DNA of 54,303 bases. It comes from Caryophanon sp. Lineage in GTDB: Bacteria > Bacillota > Bacilli > Bacillales_A > Planococcaceae. Shown here in pieces: positions 35,007 through 43,803 of the stretch. A program made the translations under genes and the position numbers. Below the pieces are notes generated by a model, which worked only from the letters and a program-made list of their open reading frames with translations, was not told the DNA's origin and made no database searches. The stretch spans positions 1 through 54,303 of the forward strand of contig JAHAYH010000007.1 in NCBI GenBank assembly GCA_018384745.1. The letters are read 5' to 3'. The first letter of the stretch is position 1; every line of letters starts with the position of its first letter.

Positions 35007-35046
35007 ATGCGAGCTAGTGACGTATGTAAACGTTACTAGCTCGCAT
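35007..35046. terminator. Terminator downstream of ilvA
   Basis: A near-perfect 17-base stem, with arms ATGCGAGCTAGT and ACTAGCTCGCAT plus an inner ACGT/ACGT helix, directly after ilvA on the reverse strand, followed there by a T-rich run. Confidence 0.85.
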
Positions 35047-35051
35047 ATGAT

Positions 35052-36314
35052 TTATACTAACAGCGCAAATAATGTGCTGTCGTTGTTTACTTCTTTATAC
35101 TCAAAGCCGTTTTCAGCCATGCGCTCAAGTAATCCAGCATAGTCGTCTGGATGCGTGACCTCGATGCCAACAAGGGCTGGACCGCTTTCTTTATTGTTTT
35201 TCTTCGTATACTCAAACGTCGTAATGTCGTCGTTTGGACCGAGCACCGACGTTAAAAACTGGCGCAATGCCCCTGAACGTTGTGGGAAGTTGACGATGAA
35301 GTAATAAAGCAGTCCTTCGTAAATGAGGGACTTTTCTTTAATTTCTTGCATGCGTCCGATATCGTTGTTGCCACCGCTAATGATGATGACAACCGTTTTT
35401 CCTTTAATGTCCTCTTTATAAAAATCAAGCGCTGCTACTGGCAATGCACCAGCAGGCTCTGCAACGATCGCATGTTTATTGTATAGCTCTAAAATCGTCG
35501 TACATACTTTTCCTTCTGGCACAGCAACAATATCATCTAAATATTGCTTACATACATTGTACGTGAAGTTCCCGACACGTTGGACCGCAGCGCCGTCTAC
35601 GAACTTTTCGATATGCGGCAGCGTCACAGGTTCCTTTTGTGCAAATGCGGCTTTCATACTCGCAGCACCAGCAGGCTCGACACCGATTAAGTTTGTTTTC
35701 GGCGATAAGTTTTTCACATACGCGCCAACCCCTGACATTAAGCCGCCACCACCGATGCTACCGAACACGTAGTCAATCGGTGCTTCAATATCGTTCATAA
35801 ACTCAACAGCAACCGTTCCTTGTCCTGCCATAACATCGACATCATCGAATGGGTGAATGAAAATTTTGCCGTGCTCATCGCAATATGTTTGTGCGGCTGT
35901 TGATGATTCATCAAACGTATCCCCAGCAAGTACAATTTCGACATATTCGCGCCCGAACATGCGCACTTGCGTAATTTTTTGCTTTGGCGTCGTTTTTGGC
36001 ATGAAAATCGTCGCTTGAATTTGCAGGTGTGCACAAGCATATGCAACACCTTGTGCATGATTGCCAGCACTCGCACAAACGACACCGACTGGACGCGCCT
36101 CTTGCTCGATCTTTTTAATTTTATAATAAGCGCCGCGCAACTTGAATGAGCGCACGTGCTGTAAATCTTCACGCTTAAAATAAATATTAGCTCCGTAAAC
36201 TTCCGATAAGTAATCGTTGCGTTGTAATGGTGTATGTGCCACAACATCCTTTAAAAAATGATGAGCAATGAGCACATTTTCCACTTGTAACGCTTTTGGT
36301 TCTGCAACTTCCAT
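35052..36314 (-). CDS. ilvA: Threonine ammonia-lyase (biosynthetic threonine dehydratase)
   Basis: A 420-residue PLP enzyme converting threonine to 2-oxobutanoate, the first step to isoleucine. The PLP Lys58 is in VRSFKLRGAYYK, SAGNHAQGVAYAC is the substrate loop, and GSIGGGGLMSG binds the cofactor phosphate. The C-terminal 90 residues form one ACT-like regulatory domain (YYFIVNFPQRSGALRQFL), as in Bacillales IlvA. No other ilv/leu genes are near, so ilvA is a single-gene unit. A CodY-like sequence lies upstream. GGAGGAA precedes the start. Confidence 0.93.
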   Translation of the reverse strand: MEVAEPKALQVENVLIAHHFLKDVVAHTPLQRNDYLSEVYGANIYFKREDLQHVRSFKLRGAYYKIKKIEQEARPVGVVCASAGNHAQGVAYACAHLQIQATIFMPKTTPKQKITQVRMFGREYVEIVLAGDTFDESSTAAQTYCDEHGKIFIHPFDDVDVMAGQGTVAVEFMNDIEAPIDYVFGSIGGGGLMSGVGAYVKNLSPKTNLIGVEPAGAASMKAAFAQKEPVTLPHIEKFVDGAAVQRVGNFTYNVCKQYLDDIVAVPEGKVCTTILELYNKHAIVAEPAGALPVAALDFYKEDIKGKTVVIIISGGNNDIGRMQEIKEKSLIYEGLLYYFIVNFPQRSGALRQFLTSVLGPNDDITTFEYTKKNNKESGPALVGIEVTHPDDYAGLLERMAENGFEYKEVNNDSTLFALLV

Positions 36315-36393
36315 TGTTGATTCCTCCGCTTAACATAAAAATCGTGTTGCACTATTCTATCATATTTTCTTTGCAAATGATGAAAATATTTTG

Positions 36394-36408
36394 TTAATTC
36401 TAAAAATT
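36394..36408. promoter_or_regulatory. Weak CodY-like box upstream of ilvA
   Basis: TTAATTCTAAAAATT matches 10 of 15 positions of the CodY consensus. The location, 80 bases upstream of the ilvA start, fits CodY control known for ilv genes in Bacillales, but AT-rich DNA makes chance matches common. Confidence 0.3.
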
Positions 36409-36451
36409 GTGTACAAAAAAAGACGTGCGTACAATTTTAGTGGGGCGCAAA

Positions 36452-36481
36452 TTGGATTTAATTAGGGGTAGCTTTTATAAT
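36452..36481 (+). promoter_or_regulatory. SigA-type promoter of the ter cluster
   Basis: TTGGAT (36452-36457), 18-base spacer, consensus TATAAT (36476-36481), about 100 bases upstream of the first terD gene. Confidence 0.6.
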
Positions 36482-36508
36482 AGTAGTAGCAGTAATTTTC
36501 TAACAATA

Positions 36509-36534
36509 TGAAACTTTTTGCTAAATGCATCGTA
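36509..36534 (+). promoter_or_regulatory. ECF-sigma (SigW-like) promoter of the ter cluster
   Basis: TGAAAC (36509-36514), exactly 16 bases beginning with a T5 run, then CGTA (36531-36534). This is the SigW/SigM-type consensus, 50 bases before the start codon. In B. subtilis the related yceCDEFGHI operon is under ECF sigma factors, which supports the call. Confidence 0.75.
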
Positions 36535-36583
36535 TGTAATAACGTAGCGCAACAAATTACACATGTAAGGGAGTTGTATATTC

Positions 36584-37195
36584 GTGGTAGTTAATTTACA
36601 AAAAGGCCAACGCATCGACTTAACAAAGGGCAATGCAGGCTTATCACGCTTACAGGTTGGCTTAGGCTGGGATCCTGTAGAGCAGAAAAAAAGCGGTGGA
36701 TTTTTAGGTGGTTTATTCGGTGGTAGCGGTGGCGGTGCGAACGTTGACTGTGACGCATCCGTAATTATGCTGCAAAATGACCGTCTCGTAAACCAAGAGG
36801 ACGTTGTATACTTCGGACGTAAAACGAGTGTTGACGGCTCAGTGAAACATTCAGGAGATAACTTAACAGGTGAAGGTGCTGGCGATGACGAAACAATCTT
36901 CGTGGAATTAAATGCGGTACCTGCACAATTTAATAAATTAGTATTCGTTGTAAACATTTATGAAGCAAAAAAACGCAATCAAGATTTCGGCATGATTCAA
37001 AACGCGTACATTCGCATTGTGAATCCAGCGAATAATGAAGAGCTTGTACGCTATAACTTAAGTGAAAACTACGGCGGGCAAACAGCGCTTATTACAGGTG
37101 AAATTTACCGCAGTGGTAGCGAATGGAAGTTCGGTGCAATCGGCACAGGAACGACAGATGACGGCTTAAGTGGCATTGTGAATCGTTACCGTTAA
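36584..37195 (+). CDS. TerD family protein, YceC-like
   Basis: A 203-residue TerD-domain protein. [11 protein letters not shown] at the start and [23 protein letters not shown] in the middle form the calcium-binding beta-sandwich core. A glycine-rich insert (residues 37-53, GGFLGGLFGGSGGG) replaces the usual DGGQDFDLD loop, as in YceC. The start codon is GTG, nine bases after AAGGGAG. First gene of the cluster, behind the ECF promoter. TerD proteins help cells withstand tellurite and envelope stress by an unsettled mechanism. Confidence 0.88.
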   Translation: MVVNLQKGQRIDLTKGNAGLSRLQVGLGWDPVEQKKSGGFLGGLFGGSGGGANVDCDASVIMLQNDRLVNQEDVVYFGRKTSVDGSVKHSGDNLTGEGAGDDETIFVELNAVPAQFNKLVFVVNIYEAKKRNQDFGMIQNAYIRIVNPANNEELVRYNLSENYGGQTALITGEIYRSGSEWKFGAIGTGTTDDGLSGIVNRYR

Positions 37196-37252
37196 GAAAG
37201 CATTACCGCTTTTTAAGCGTACATTTTATATATTTAAAGGAGGAATTATTTC

Positions 37253-37834
37253 ATGGTAGTATCATTATCAAAAGGTCAAAAGGTTGATTTAACAAAAACA
37301 AATCCAGGCTTAACGAAGGTACATATCGGTTTAGGCTGGGACACAAACAAATATGACGGCGGTCAAGATTTCGATTTAGACTCATCTGTATTTTTACTTG
37401 GCGACAACGGCAAAGTAACAGGACCAGAAGACTTCATTTTCTACAACAACACAACAGGCGGCAACGGTTCAGTTGTACACTCAGGTGACAACTTAACAGG
37501 CGATGGCGACGGTGATGATGAAGTTGTAATGATCGCATTAAACGACGTACCTGCAAACGTTCAACGCGTGACGTTTACAGTAACGATCCATGATGCAGAA
37601 GCACGCGGTCAAAACTTCGGGATGGTATCCAACTCATTTATCCGTGTTGTAAACGAAGCAAACGGTGAAGAGTTAATTCGCTACGACTTAGGCGAAGACT
37701 TCTCAATCGAAACAGCATTAGTTGTTGGTGAATTATACCGTCATAACGGCGAGTGGAAATTCTCAGCAATCGGTTCAGGTTACCAAGGCGGCTTAGCAGC
37801 ATTATGTAACGATTTTGGCTTACAAGTAGGCTAA
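37253..37834 (+). CDS. TerD family protein, YceD-like
   Basis: A 193-residue canonical TerD protein. [15 protein letters not shown] (36-50), [23 protein letters not shown] and [29 protein letters not shown] are the family's calcium-binding and C-terminal signatures. A strong AAAGGAGG precedes the start. Close in sequence to the next gene (about half of residues identical by eye), so the two are likely tandem duplicates. A weak hairpin (AAAGC/GCTTT) lies in the 57-base spacer before it. Confidence 0.92.
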   Translation: MVVSLSKGQKVDLTKTNPGLTKVHIGLGWDTNKYDGGQDFDLDSSVFLLGDNGKVTGPEDFIFYNNTTGGNGSVVHSGDNLTGDGDGDDEVVMIALNDVPANVQRVTFTVTIHDAEARGQNFGMVSNSFIRVVNEANGEELIRYDLGEDFSIETALVVGELYRHNGEWKFSAIGSGYQGGLAALCNDFGLQVG

Positions 37835-37856
37835 TCAATACCGCATATACAACAAC

Positions 37857-37888
37857 GAAAAATGTCTAGCAATTGCTTGGCATTTTTC
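37857..37888 (+). terminator. Hairpin between the second and third terD genes
   Basis: The arms GAAAAATG (37857-37864) and CATTTTTC (37881-37888), with an inner AGCAATTGCT, are followed by T-rich sequence. It may attenuate or stabilise transcripts within the cluster. Confidence 0.6.
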
Positions 37889-37914
37889 TTTTACACATAA
37901 GGGGGCATTTTCAT

Positions 37915-38493
37915 ATGGCAATTCAGTTAAGTAAAGGTCAACGCATTGATTTAACAAAAAATGATCCATCGCTACAAAACATTTTAATCGGCTTAGGCTG
38001 GGACGTAAAAACGTTTGATGGCGGTCAAGATTTTGACTTAGATGCATCTGTATTTTTATTAGATGAATCGGGAAAATGCCGCAACGATTTAGATTTTATT
38101 TTTTATAACAACTTACAAAGTCAAGATGGCTCTGTGACGCACTTAGGCGACAACCGTACAGGTGAAGGGGATGGGGATGATGAGCAAGTAACAATTCAAC
38201 TTTCTCGCGTGCCGCAGTCTGTACACCGCATTGCGATTACGGTAACGATTCACGATGCCGAACAGCGCAATCAAAACTTCGGACAAGTGGCAAATGCATT
38301 CGTGCGTTTAGTAAATCAAGATAATGACAATGAAGTGCTGCGCTTTGATTTAGGGGAGGACTTCTCAATCGAAACGGCTGTTGTGTTTTGTGAGTTATAC
38401 CGTCACGGTGCAGATTGGAAATTCAACGCGATTGGTTCGGGCTATCAAGGTGGCTTAGCGGCACTTGTACGCGCATACGGACTTTCTGTGTAA
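37915..38493 (+). CDS. TerD family protein, YceE-like
   Basis: A 192-residue TerD protein with the same signatures as its neighbour: [39 protein letters not shown] and [34 protein letters not shown] 37915 is chosen because AAGGGGG lies directly upstream; a longer frame would start inside the hairpin at 37857-37888. Third of three consecutive TerD paralogues, matching the yceC-D-E order of B. subtilis. Confidence 0.92.
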   Translation: MAIQLSKGQRIDLTKNDPSLQNILIGLGWDVKTFDGGQDFDLDASVFLLDESGKCRNDLDFIFYNNLQSQDGSVTHLGDNRTGEGDGDDEQVTIQLSRVPQSVHRIAITVTIHDAEQRNQNFGQVANAFVRLVNQDNDNEVLRFDLGEDFSIETAVVFCELYRHGADWKFNAIGSGYQGGLAALVRAYGLSV

Positions 38494-38504
38494 ATAGTTA
38501 AACG

Positions 38505-38541
38505 AAAAGGTGAGACGTGTGAACGGGTCACCTTTTTTCTT
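38505..38541 (+). terminator. Terminator between the terD genes and terC
   Basis: AAAAGGTGA (38505-38513) pairs with TCACCTTTT (38528-38536), and the T run reaches six. It is strong enough to be a true terminator, so terC and the downstream genes may be made at lower level or from a separate promoter, which I could not find. Confidence 0.8.
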
Positions 38542-38599
38542 TTCACATCATGTTTGAGACAACACCTTTGTTGCCGTCAATAAAAGGAGATGAAGAGGC

Positions 38600-39334
38600 A
38601 TGCTCGACCAAATATTTAGTACGTATACCTTGTTTTTTGATTGGAATCATTGGGTAGACGTATTATCCAACCCTGTTTCTTGGGGGTTAATTGCATCGCT
38701 TATTGTGATGGAAGGATTATTATCCGCTGACAATGCGCTTGTGCTGGCTGTGCTTGTGCAGCATTTGCCGGAAAAACAGCGCAAAAAAGCATTGCTTTAC
38801 GGTTTGATCGGTGCGTACATTTTCCGTTTCATTTTCATCGGAATAGGTGTATACCTCGTGAAGTTTTGGTTTGTAAAGCTGTTTGGTGCGCTATATTTAG
38901 CGTGGATTTCACTTTCGTACTTCTTGAAAAAACAACAAGATGACGAGGCGAAAGAAATAAATAAGCAAGGCTTTCTTGTACGCACATTCGGTTTATTTTG
39001 GGGCACGGTCATTACCGTTGAATTAATGGACGTGGCGTTTTCCGTCGATTCGATTTTAGCCGCCTTCGCCATTTCAACAGAGGTGTGGGTGTTATTGATC
39101 GGTGGAATGCTCGGTATTTTAATGATGCGTACGATCGCAGGGTTCTTTGTGACGTTAATTGACAAAGTACCAGAAATGGAAACGACCGCCTTTATTTTAA
39201 TCGGCATTATTGCCATTAAAATGTTTTTGAGCGTCTTCCATATTGAAATTTCACATTATGCATTTTTTGCCGTACTTCTCATTGCTTTTGCTGCAACATT
39301 TATCGTGCATTACATGCGGAAGCAGCGCGCATAA
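38600..39334 (+). CDS. TerC family membrane protein, YceF-like
   Basis: A 244-residue protein with seven to eight hydrophobic segments. The paired acidic motifs MEGLLSADNALVLA (Glu38, Asp44) and ELMDVAFSVDSILAAFA within membrane helices are the metal-binding hallmark of TerC. B. subtilis homologues YceF (MeeF) and YkoY (MeeY) have been implicated in loading manganese onto exported enzymes, so a metal-export role is likely. AAAGGAGATGAAG precedes the start. It links the terD block to the enzymatic genes downstream. Confidence 0.9.
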   Translation: MLDQIFSTYTLFFDWNHWVDVLSNPVSWGLIASLIVMEGLLSADNALVLAVLVQHLPEKQRKKALLYGLIGAYIFRFIFIGIGVYLVKFWFVKLFGALYLAWISLSYFLKKQQDDEAKEINKQGFLVRTFGLFWGTVITVELMDVAFSVDSILAAFAISTEVWVLLIGGMLGILMMRTIAGFFVTLIDKVPEMETTAFILIGIIAIKMFLSVFHIEISHYAFFAVLLIAFAATFIVHYMRKQRA

Positions 39335-39358
39335 TGAATTGAAAAGGGGGACTTACGT

Positions 39359-40564
39359 ATGCGCTTTTTCTCATACAACGAAGAAAAGAATGATACGATT
39401 TTTTATAAGCAGCCGATGAACTTTAATAAAGAGACAGCACGCGAAGATTTAGCGTACTGTCTTGGTGGCGCGTTGTACATGCCTGCAACGAGACGTGGCT
39501 TAGCGCAGGAAGTATTGACGAAAAAACATCCGTATTTAACATCGATGATCATTGATTTAGAGGATGCGGTTGGGGACCAGCAATTGGATGAAGCGTTCCA
39601 TATTTTAATTGATAATATGCGCGAGTTTCAAGGGCTGATGAATGATGGAGTATTAACAATCGACGATTTACCGCTTATTTTTTTGCGCGTGCGTAATCCA
39701 GAGCAACTTGCGGAAGTCATTGACATGTTAGGCGATGCGCAGCACGTCTTAACAGGATATGTATTCCCGAAGTTTTCACACAAAAATGGTGATGCGTTCT
39801 TTCGTCAAATTGTTGAGCAAAACGAATCGGGCTACAAGTTATATGGCATGCCGATTTTAGAGTCGGACGATGTAATTTTCAAAGAACGACGCTTTGATAG
39901 CTTGCTCGCGATCCGCGAAATATTAATTGAATATTATGACTACGTATTAAACGTGCGCATTGGGACGACCGATTTTTGCGGTTTATTTGGCATTCGACGC
40001 CGCGTCGACTCGACGATTTATGACGTCACGCTCGTACGCGATTGCATTGCGGACATCATTAATATTTTAAATCGCACTGAGCATCGCTTTGTCATTTCAG
40101 GTCCAGTGTGGGAATACTTTACGAACAAAACGCGTATGTTCCGTTCAACGCTTCGTGAGTCACCGTTTAGCATGCGCTATGGTCAAGCAGGACTTGATAC
40201 GCGTGAGCAGCTCATTAACGAATACGTCGATGGCTTAATGCGCGAAGTGTTTTTAGATCAAATTAATGGACTTGTTGGGAAAACGATTATTCATCCGACG
40301 CATATTTTACCAGTCAATGCGTTGTATGTCGTAACCCATGAGGAATATATGGACGCAGAAAACATTTTGCATAATAGCGAAGGACAAGTAGGCGTTCAAA
40401 AAAGTATATACAACAATAAAATGAACGAAATGAAGCCACATTTACATTGGGCAGAGCGCGTCATGCATCGCGCCCGAGCATACGGCGTCTACAATCCGAA
40501 TGAGGATTTCCGTTCATTACTGTTAGAGGAGGCAATTCGACATGACAAAGTACTCGATTCTTAA
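39359..40564 (+). CDS. HpcH/HpaI aldolase / citrate lyase-like protein of the Ter cluster
   Basis: A 401-residue TIM-barrel protein of the CitE-like C-C bond lyase superfamily. MIIDLEDAVGDQQ (about 63-75) holds the acidic metal-binding segment, and GMPILESDDVIF and VLNVRIGTTDFCGLFG supply further active-site positions. Length exceeds typical CitE (about 290) because of a C-terminal extension characteristic of the Ter-associated family. Predicted to form or cleave a carbon-carbon bond in the cluster's small-molecule pathway. AAAGGGGG precedes the start; the end overlaps the next gene by 23 bases. Confidence 0.8.
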   Translation: MRFFSYNEEKNDTIFYKQPMNFNKETAREDLAYCLGGALYMPATRRGLAQEVLTKKHPYLTSMIIDLEDAVGDQQLDEAFHILIDNMREFQGLMNDGVLTIDDLPLIFLRVRNPEQLAEVIDMLGDAQHVLTGYVFPKFSHKNGDAFFRQIVEQNESGYKLYGMPILESDDVIFKERRFDSLLAIREILIEYYDYVLNVRIGTTDFCGLFGIRRRVDSTIYDVTLVRDCIADIINILNRTEHRFVISGPVWEYFTNKTRMFRSTLRESPFSMRYGQAGLDTREQLINEYVDGLMREVFLDQINGLVGKTIIHPTHILPVNALYVVTHEEYMDAENILHNSEGQVGVQKSIYNNKMNEMKPHLHWAERVMHRARAYGVYNPNEDFRSLLLEEAIRHDKVLDS

Positions 40565-41885
40565 TAAAGTACATGTCGATGTGCATGTGACGAACAATCC
40601 ATACGCATTTGACGAGCGAACGCTGTTTGAAATGGCGATGCGCATCAATAAAAAACGAAGCTTCTTATTCATTAGCAATGTGCTTGGCAAACACATTGCT
40701 TTACCTCCACAAGTGCCACTTTTACTCGGTCAGTTACTGGCAATGCGCTACATGGATGTTGTGCATGAGAAGCCAGATTTACGTGCACAAGCAGTCGCTG
40801 AAACGTTAAAAACACGCGAGCAGTTACGAGAAAGCTTGCAGGCGCTTGAGGAGCAACCGGTTATCGCGCCAAAGCCGATGAAGATCATTGGCTTCGCTGA
40901 AACGGCGACCGCACTTGGACATGCGTTTTTCAATGCGTTTCAAGGGGATGTAGAATACGTACATACGACGCGTGAAGTGCTGCCAAACTTAAGCGCACTT
41001 GCGACGTTTGAAGAGGAACATTCGCATGCGACAACACATAATGTATATATGCAAAACGAGCAATTTTTTGAAGGCGATGCAGAAATTGTATTAGTGGATG
41101 ATGAATTGACGACGGGGCAAACGAATTTAAACATCATCGCTCAAATTTTAGCGCGCTTCCCACATAAAAAGCGTTTTGTCATTGTATCGATCTTAGATTG
41201 GCGTAGCGATGCGCATCGACAAGCATATCGTGACTTCGAACAGCAGCACGGTATTCACATTGATGAGGTGAACATTTTGGAAGGGCGCATTGCGGTAGAG
41301 GGCGCATCACCAGAAGTGCCACCTGTACAATATGCGCTTGAAAAAACGACACCGACAATTGCGCAACATACGCTACGTATAGACGATGTGCATTATGTGT
41401 TTGAGCAATCGAAGCAAGATGATGATTCAACATGTGAGGCACCTTACTTTATCGGTAGTGGACGCTTCGGTTTATCGAAAGCGCTTGATGTGACCATTCG
41501 CACGCAGTTACAAGCGCAGCAACAGACATTACAACGATTACGAAAAGGCAGCAACACACTCGTCCTTGGTACAGGTGAATTTATGTACATTCCGATGCGC
41601 ATCGCCGCGTTGCTTGGTGACGGTGTGTCGTACCATTCCACAACAAGAAGCCCTATTTACGCACACCCAGATAGCTTTATTTACAATCAATATACGTTTG
41701 AAAGCCCAGAGCATTGCGGCGTTCAAAACTACGCGTATAACATTCCAATCAACCATTACGACGACGTCATCGTTGTACTTGAGCGCATTACGAGTCATCG
41801 CGCGCTACAGCAACTAATAGATGCGTTATCGCAAGCACAAATTCCACAGATCACCATATTAACGCTAACAGACGGAAGGGAGTAA
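40542..41885 (+). CDS. Ter-cluster phosphoribosyltransferase with C-terminal TRSP domain
   Basis: A 447-residue two-domain protein. The first half contains a PRPP-binding loop, IVLVDDELTTGQT (182-194), and a conserved GFAETATALGHAFF segment (117-130), as in the orotate PRTase-like family of Ter operons. The C-terminal domain (about 290-447: GSGRFGLSKALD, LVLGTGEFMYIPMRIA, YHSTTRSPI) matches the TRSP domain found only with such enzymes. Predicted (Anantharaman and colleagues' comparative analysis of Ter systems) to help build a nucleoside-like metabolite; no reaction has been shown. The start overlaps the lyase-like gene. Confidence 0.82.
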   Translation: MTKYSILNKVHVDVHVTNNPYAFDERTLFEMAMRINKKRSFLFISNVLGKHIALPPQVPLLLGQLLAMRYMDVVHEKPDLRAQAVAETLKTREQLRESLQALEEQPVIAPKPMKIIGFAETATALGHAFFNAFQGDVEYVHTTREVLPNLSALATFEEEHSHATTHNVYMQNEQFFEGDAEIVLVDDELTTGQTNLNIIAQILARFPHKKRFVIVSILDWRSDAHRQAYRDFEQQHGIHIDEVNILEGRIAVEGASPEVPPVQYALEKTTPTIAQHTLRIDDVHYVFEQSKQDDDSTCEAPYFIGSGRFGLSKALDVTIRTQLQAQQQTLQRLRKGSNTLVLGTGEFMYIPMRIAALLGDGVSYHSTTRSPIYAHPDSFIYNQYTFESPEHCGVQNYAYNIPINHYDDVIVVLERITSHRALQQLIDALSQAQIPQITILTLTDGRE

Positions 41886-41890
41886 TTCGC

Positions 41891-43003
41891 ATGAAAACGA
41901 AATATGAACCAGATGTATTAGGTAGTTACAGTGAACAAGATGTTGTTTTTTTATTACGCGATATTAGTCACATTGAAATCGAGCGCGATACGACAGAGCG
42001 CGAACATTTAATTCAAAGTGGCACGCACTATGCGGAAATGTTGCCAGTGGAGTTCCAACCAGGCGAGCAATACATGGAGCTATTCCATACGACGTTAAAG
42101 GAATATGCTAAGCGTATTGCGATTGCAACAGGTGTTGTTGCGGAACAAATCGTCAAAAATCGAGGACTCGACCATTTAGTACTTGTGAGCTTAGCGCGCG
42201 CAGGGACACCGATTGGCATTTTAATTAAGCGCTACATACAGCACGTTTATAACGTGACAGTGCCGCATTATTCAATCTCTATTATTCGCGATCGCGGCAT
42301 TGATGAAACGGCAATCGACTACATTTTTGAACATCATGAAGAAGCAAACATCCAATTTATTGATGGGTGGACAGGAAAAGGCGCTATTACGCGCGAGCTC
42401 GATGAAGCATGTCAGCTTTATAACGACAAGCGCCCACATACGATTGATCCGGATTTAGCGGTACTTGCAGACCCTGCGTATTGCGTTGAAGTGTATGGCA
42501 CGCGCGATGACTTTTTAATTCCATCAGCTTGTTTAAACTCAACGGTGTCCGGCTTAGTAAGTCGTACCGTACTAAACCATGAATTTATGGAAGAAGGCGA
42601 CTTCCACGGGGCAAAGTTTTATAAAGAGTTTATCGAGCAAGACGTATCAAACTATTACGTTGATGAAGTGAGCAGCTATTTTGATGCTGTCAAAGACGAT
42701 ATTGCGACGTCACTGGCTGAAATTTTACAAACGGATCGCACACCGACATGGAAAGGGATGCAGTCGGTTGAAGCGATTAAAGAAAAGTATGGCATTGCAA
42801 AAACGAACTACATTAAACCAGGTGTTGGCGAAACGACGCGTGTACTGCTGCGTCGCGTACCGTGGAAAATTTTAGTGAATCCGAAATTCGATAACGATTT
42901 AACGCATATTCGTCTTCTTGCAGCGGAGCGAAACGTACCGATTGAAGTATATGAAGATATGGACTACTCATGCTGTGGCTTAATTAAGGACGTGACGAAA
43001 TGA
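41891..43003 (+). CDS. StiP-like / PRTase_1 family protein of the Ter cluster
   Basis: A 370-residue protein of the family annotated as cysteine protease StiP, which comparative work regards as a phosphoribosyltransferase-like fold (PF11202). Recognisable segments are YSEQDVVFLLRDIS at the N terminus, LVSLARAGTPIGILIKR, SIIRDRGIDETAIDYI, FIDGWTGKGAI and the C-terminal CCGLI. FIDGWTGKG looks like a PRPP-type loop and the cysteine-protease label is doubtful. Five bases after the previous gene and 4-base overlap with the next: tight coupling in one pathway. Confidence 0.78.
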   Translation: MKTKYEPDVLGSYSEQDVVFLLRDISHIEIERDTTEREHLIQSGTHYAEMLPVEFQPGEQYMELFHTTLKEYAKRIAIATGVVAEQIVKNRGLDHLVLVSLARAGTPIGILIKRYIQHVYNVTVPHYSISIIRDRGIDETAIDYIFEHHEEANIQFIDGWTGKGAITRELDEACQLYNDKRPHTIDPDLAVLADPAYCVEVYGTRDDFLIPSACLNSTVSGLVSRTVLNHEFMEEGDFHGAKFYKEFIEQDVSNYYVDEVSSYFDAVKDDIATSLAEILQTDRTPTWKGMQSVEAIKEKYGIAKTNYIKPGVGETTRVLLRRVPWKILVNPKFDNDLTHIRLLAAERNVPIEVYEDMDYSCCGLIKDVTK

Positions 43004-43791
43004 AGCTATTTACAACGGATTTAGATCGCACACTTATTTTTTCACATCGTACAATTGGTGCGCGTGACGACGTAAAATGCGTCGAACTGTTTGAAGGAAA
43101 AGAGCAATCATTCATGTCTCATAAGCAAATTGAGTTATTGCATGAGCTAAAAGAGAGCACACATATTATTCCGGTGACGACGCGTTCGCAACTGCAATAT
43201 GAGCGCATTTCCTTTTTCCAGCAAGACATCATTCCGTCGTATGCGGTTGTCGCAAACGGTGGCATTGTGTTTAAAGATGGTAAGCGTGATGCACAGTGGG
43301 ATGAGCTCGTGCAGCAAGCAGTGAAGGATGCATTGCCAATTGGCGATTTCACGACGCGCTTTGAAACGCATCGTGCACATAATTTCTTTTTGCGTGAATA
43401 CGAAACAGAAGGGCTATTTTACATGCTAGCCGTTGATGAACAAACGCTTCGTCATGATGATTTACAATTGTTCCAGCAAGAGTTACTACAAGAAGGATGG
43501 ACGTCGTATTTACATGGGCGTAAGTTTTATGCACTGCCGTCAACGCTGACGAAAGAAGCGGCGGTACAATACGTCGTCGATCAACTGCCACATACGGTGC
43601 ACATTGCAGCAGGGGATTCGATGATGGATTTAGGCATGATGCAGCTTGCGGATATTGGCTATACACCGAAGCATGGGGAAGTGTATGCGCATTACGGCGA
43701 TGACTGTCCTGTCGAAGTTATTTTACAAGAAGGGGCAGCATTTGCCGAAACGATGCTACAGCAAATTTTAGCGACAAAAACTACCGTATAA
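43000..43791 (+). CDS. HAD family phosphatase of the Ter cluster
   Basis: A 263-residue HAD hydrolase, Cof-like. Motif I is TTDLDRTLIF with nucleophile Asp7 and acid Asp9; VTTRSQLQYERI gives motif II; AAGDSMMDLGMMQLAD gives motif IV. The cap lies between residues 90 and 190. It presumably removes a phosphate from the product of the preceding two PRTase-type enzymes. Overlaps the StiP-like gene by 4 bases. Confidence 0.85.
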   Translation: MKLFTTDLDRTLIFSHRTIGARDDVKCVELFEGKEQSFMSHKQIELLHELKESTHIIPVTTRSQLQYERISFFQQDIIPSYAVVANGGIVFKDGKRDAQWDELVQQAVKDALPIGDFTTRFETHRAHNFFLREYETEGLFYMLAVDEQTLRHDDLQLFQQELLQEGWTSYLHGRKFYALPSTLTKEAAVQYVVDQLPHTVHIAAGDSMMDLGMMQLADIGYTPKHGEVYAHYGDDCPVEVILQEGAAFAETMLQQILATKTTV

Positions 43792-43803
43792 GGGGTGCTT
43801 TGC

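Noticed and set aside
36315-36583. Possible T-box or other leader riboswitch upstream of ilvA or the ter cluster
   Set aside because: No GGTGG-NACCGCG motif and no leader terminator in either direction.
38494-38599. yybP-ykoY manganese riboswitch before terC
   Set aside because: The 106-base spacer holds only a terminator hairpin and a ribosome site; aptamer motifs are absent.
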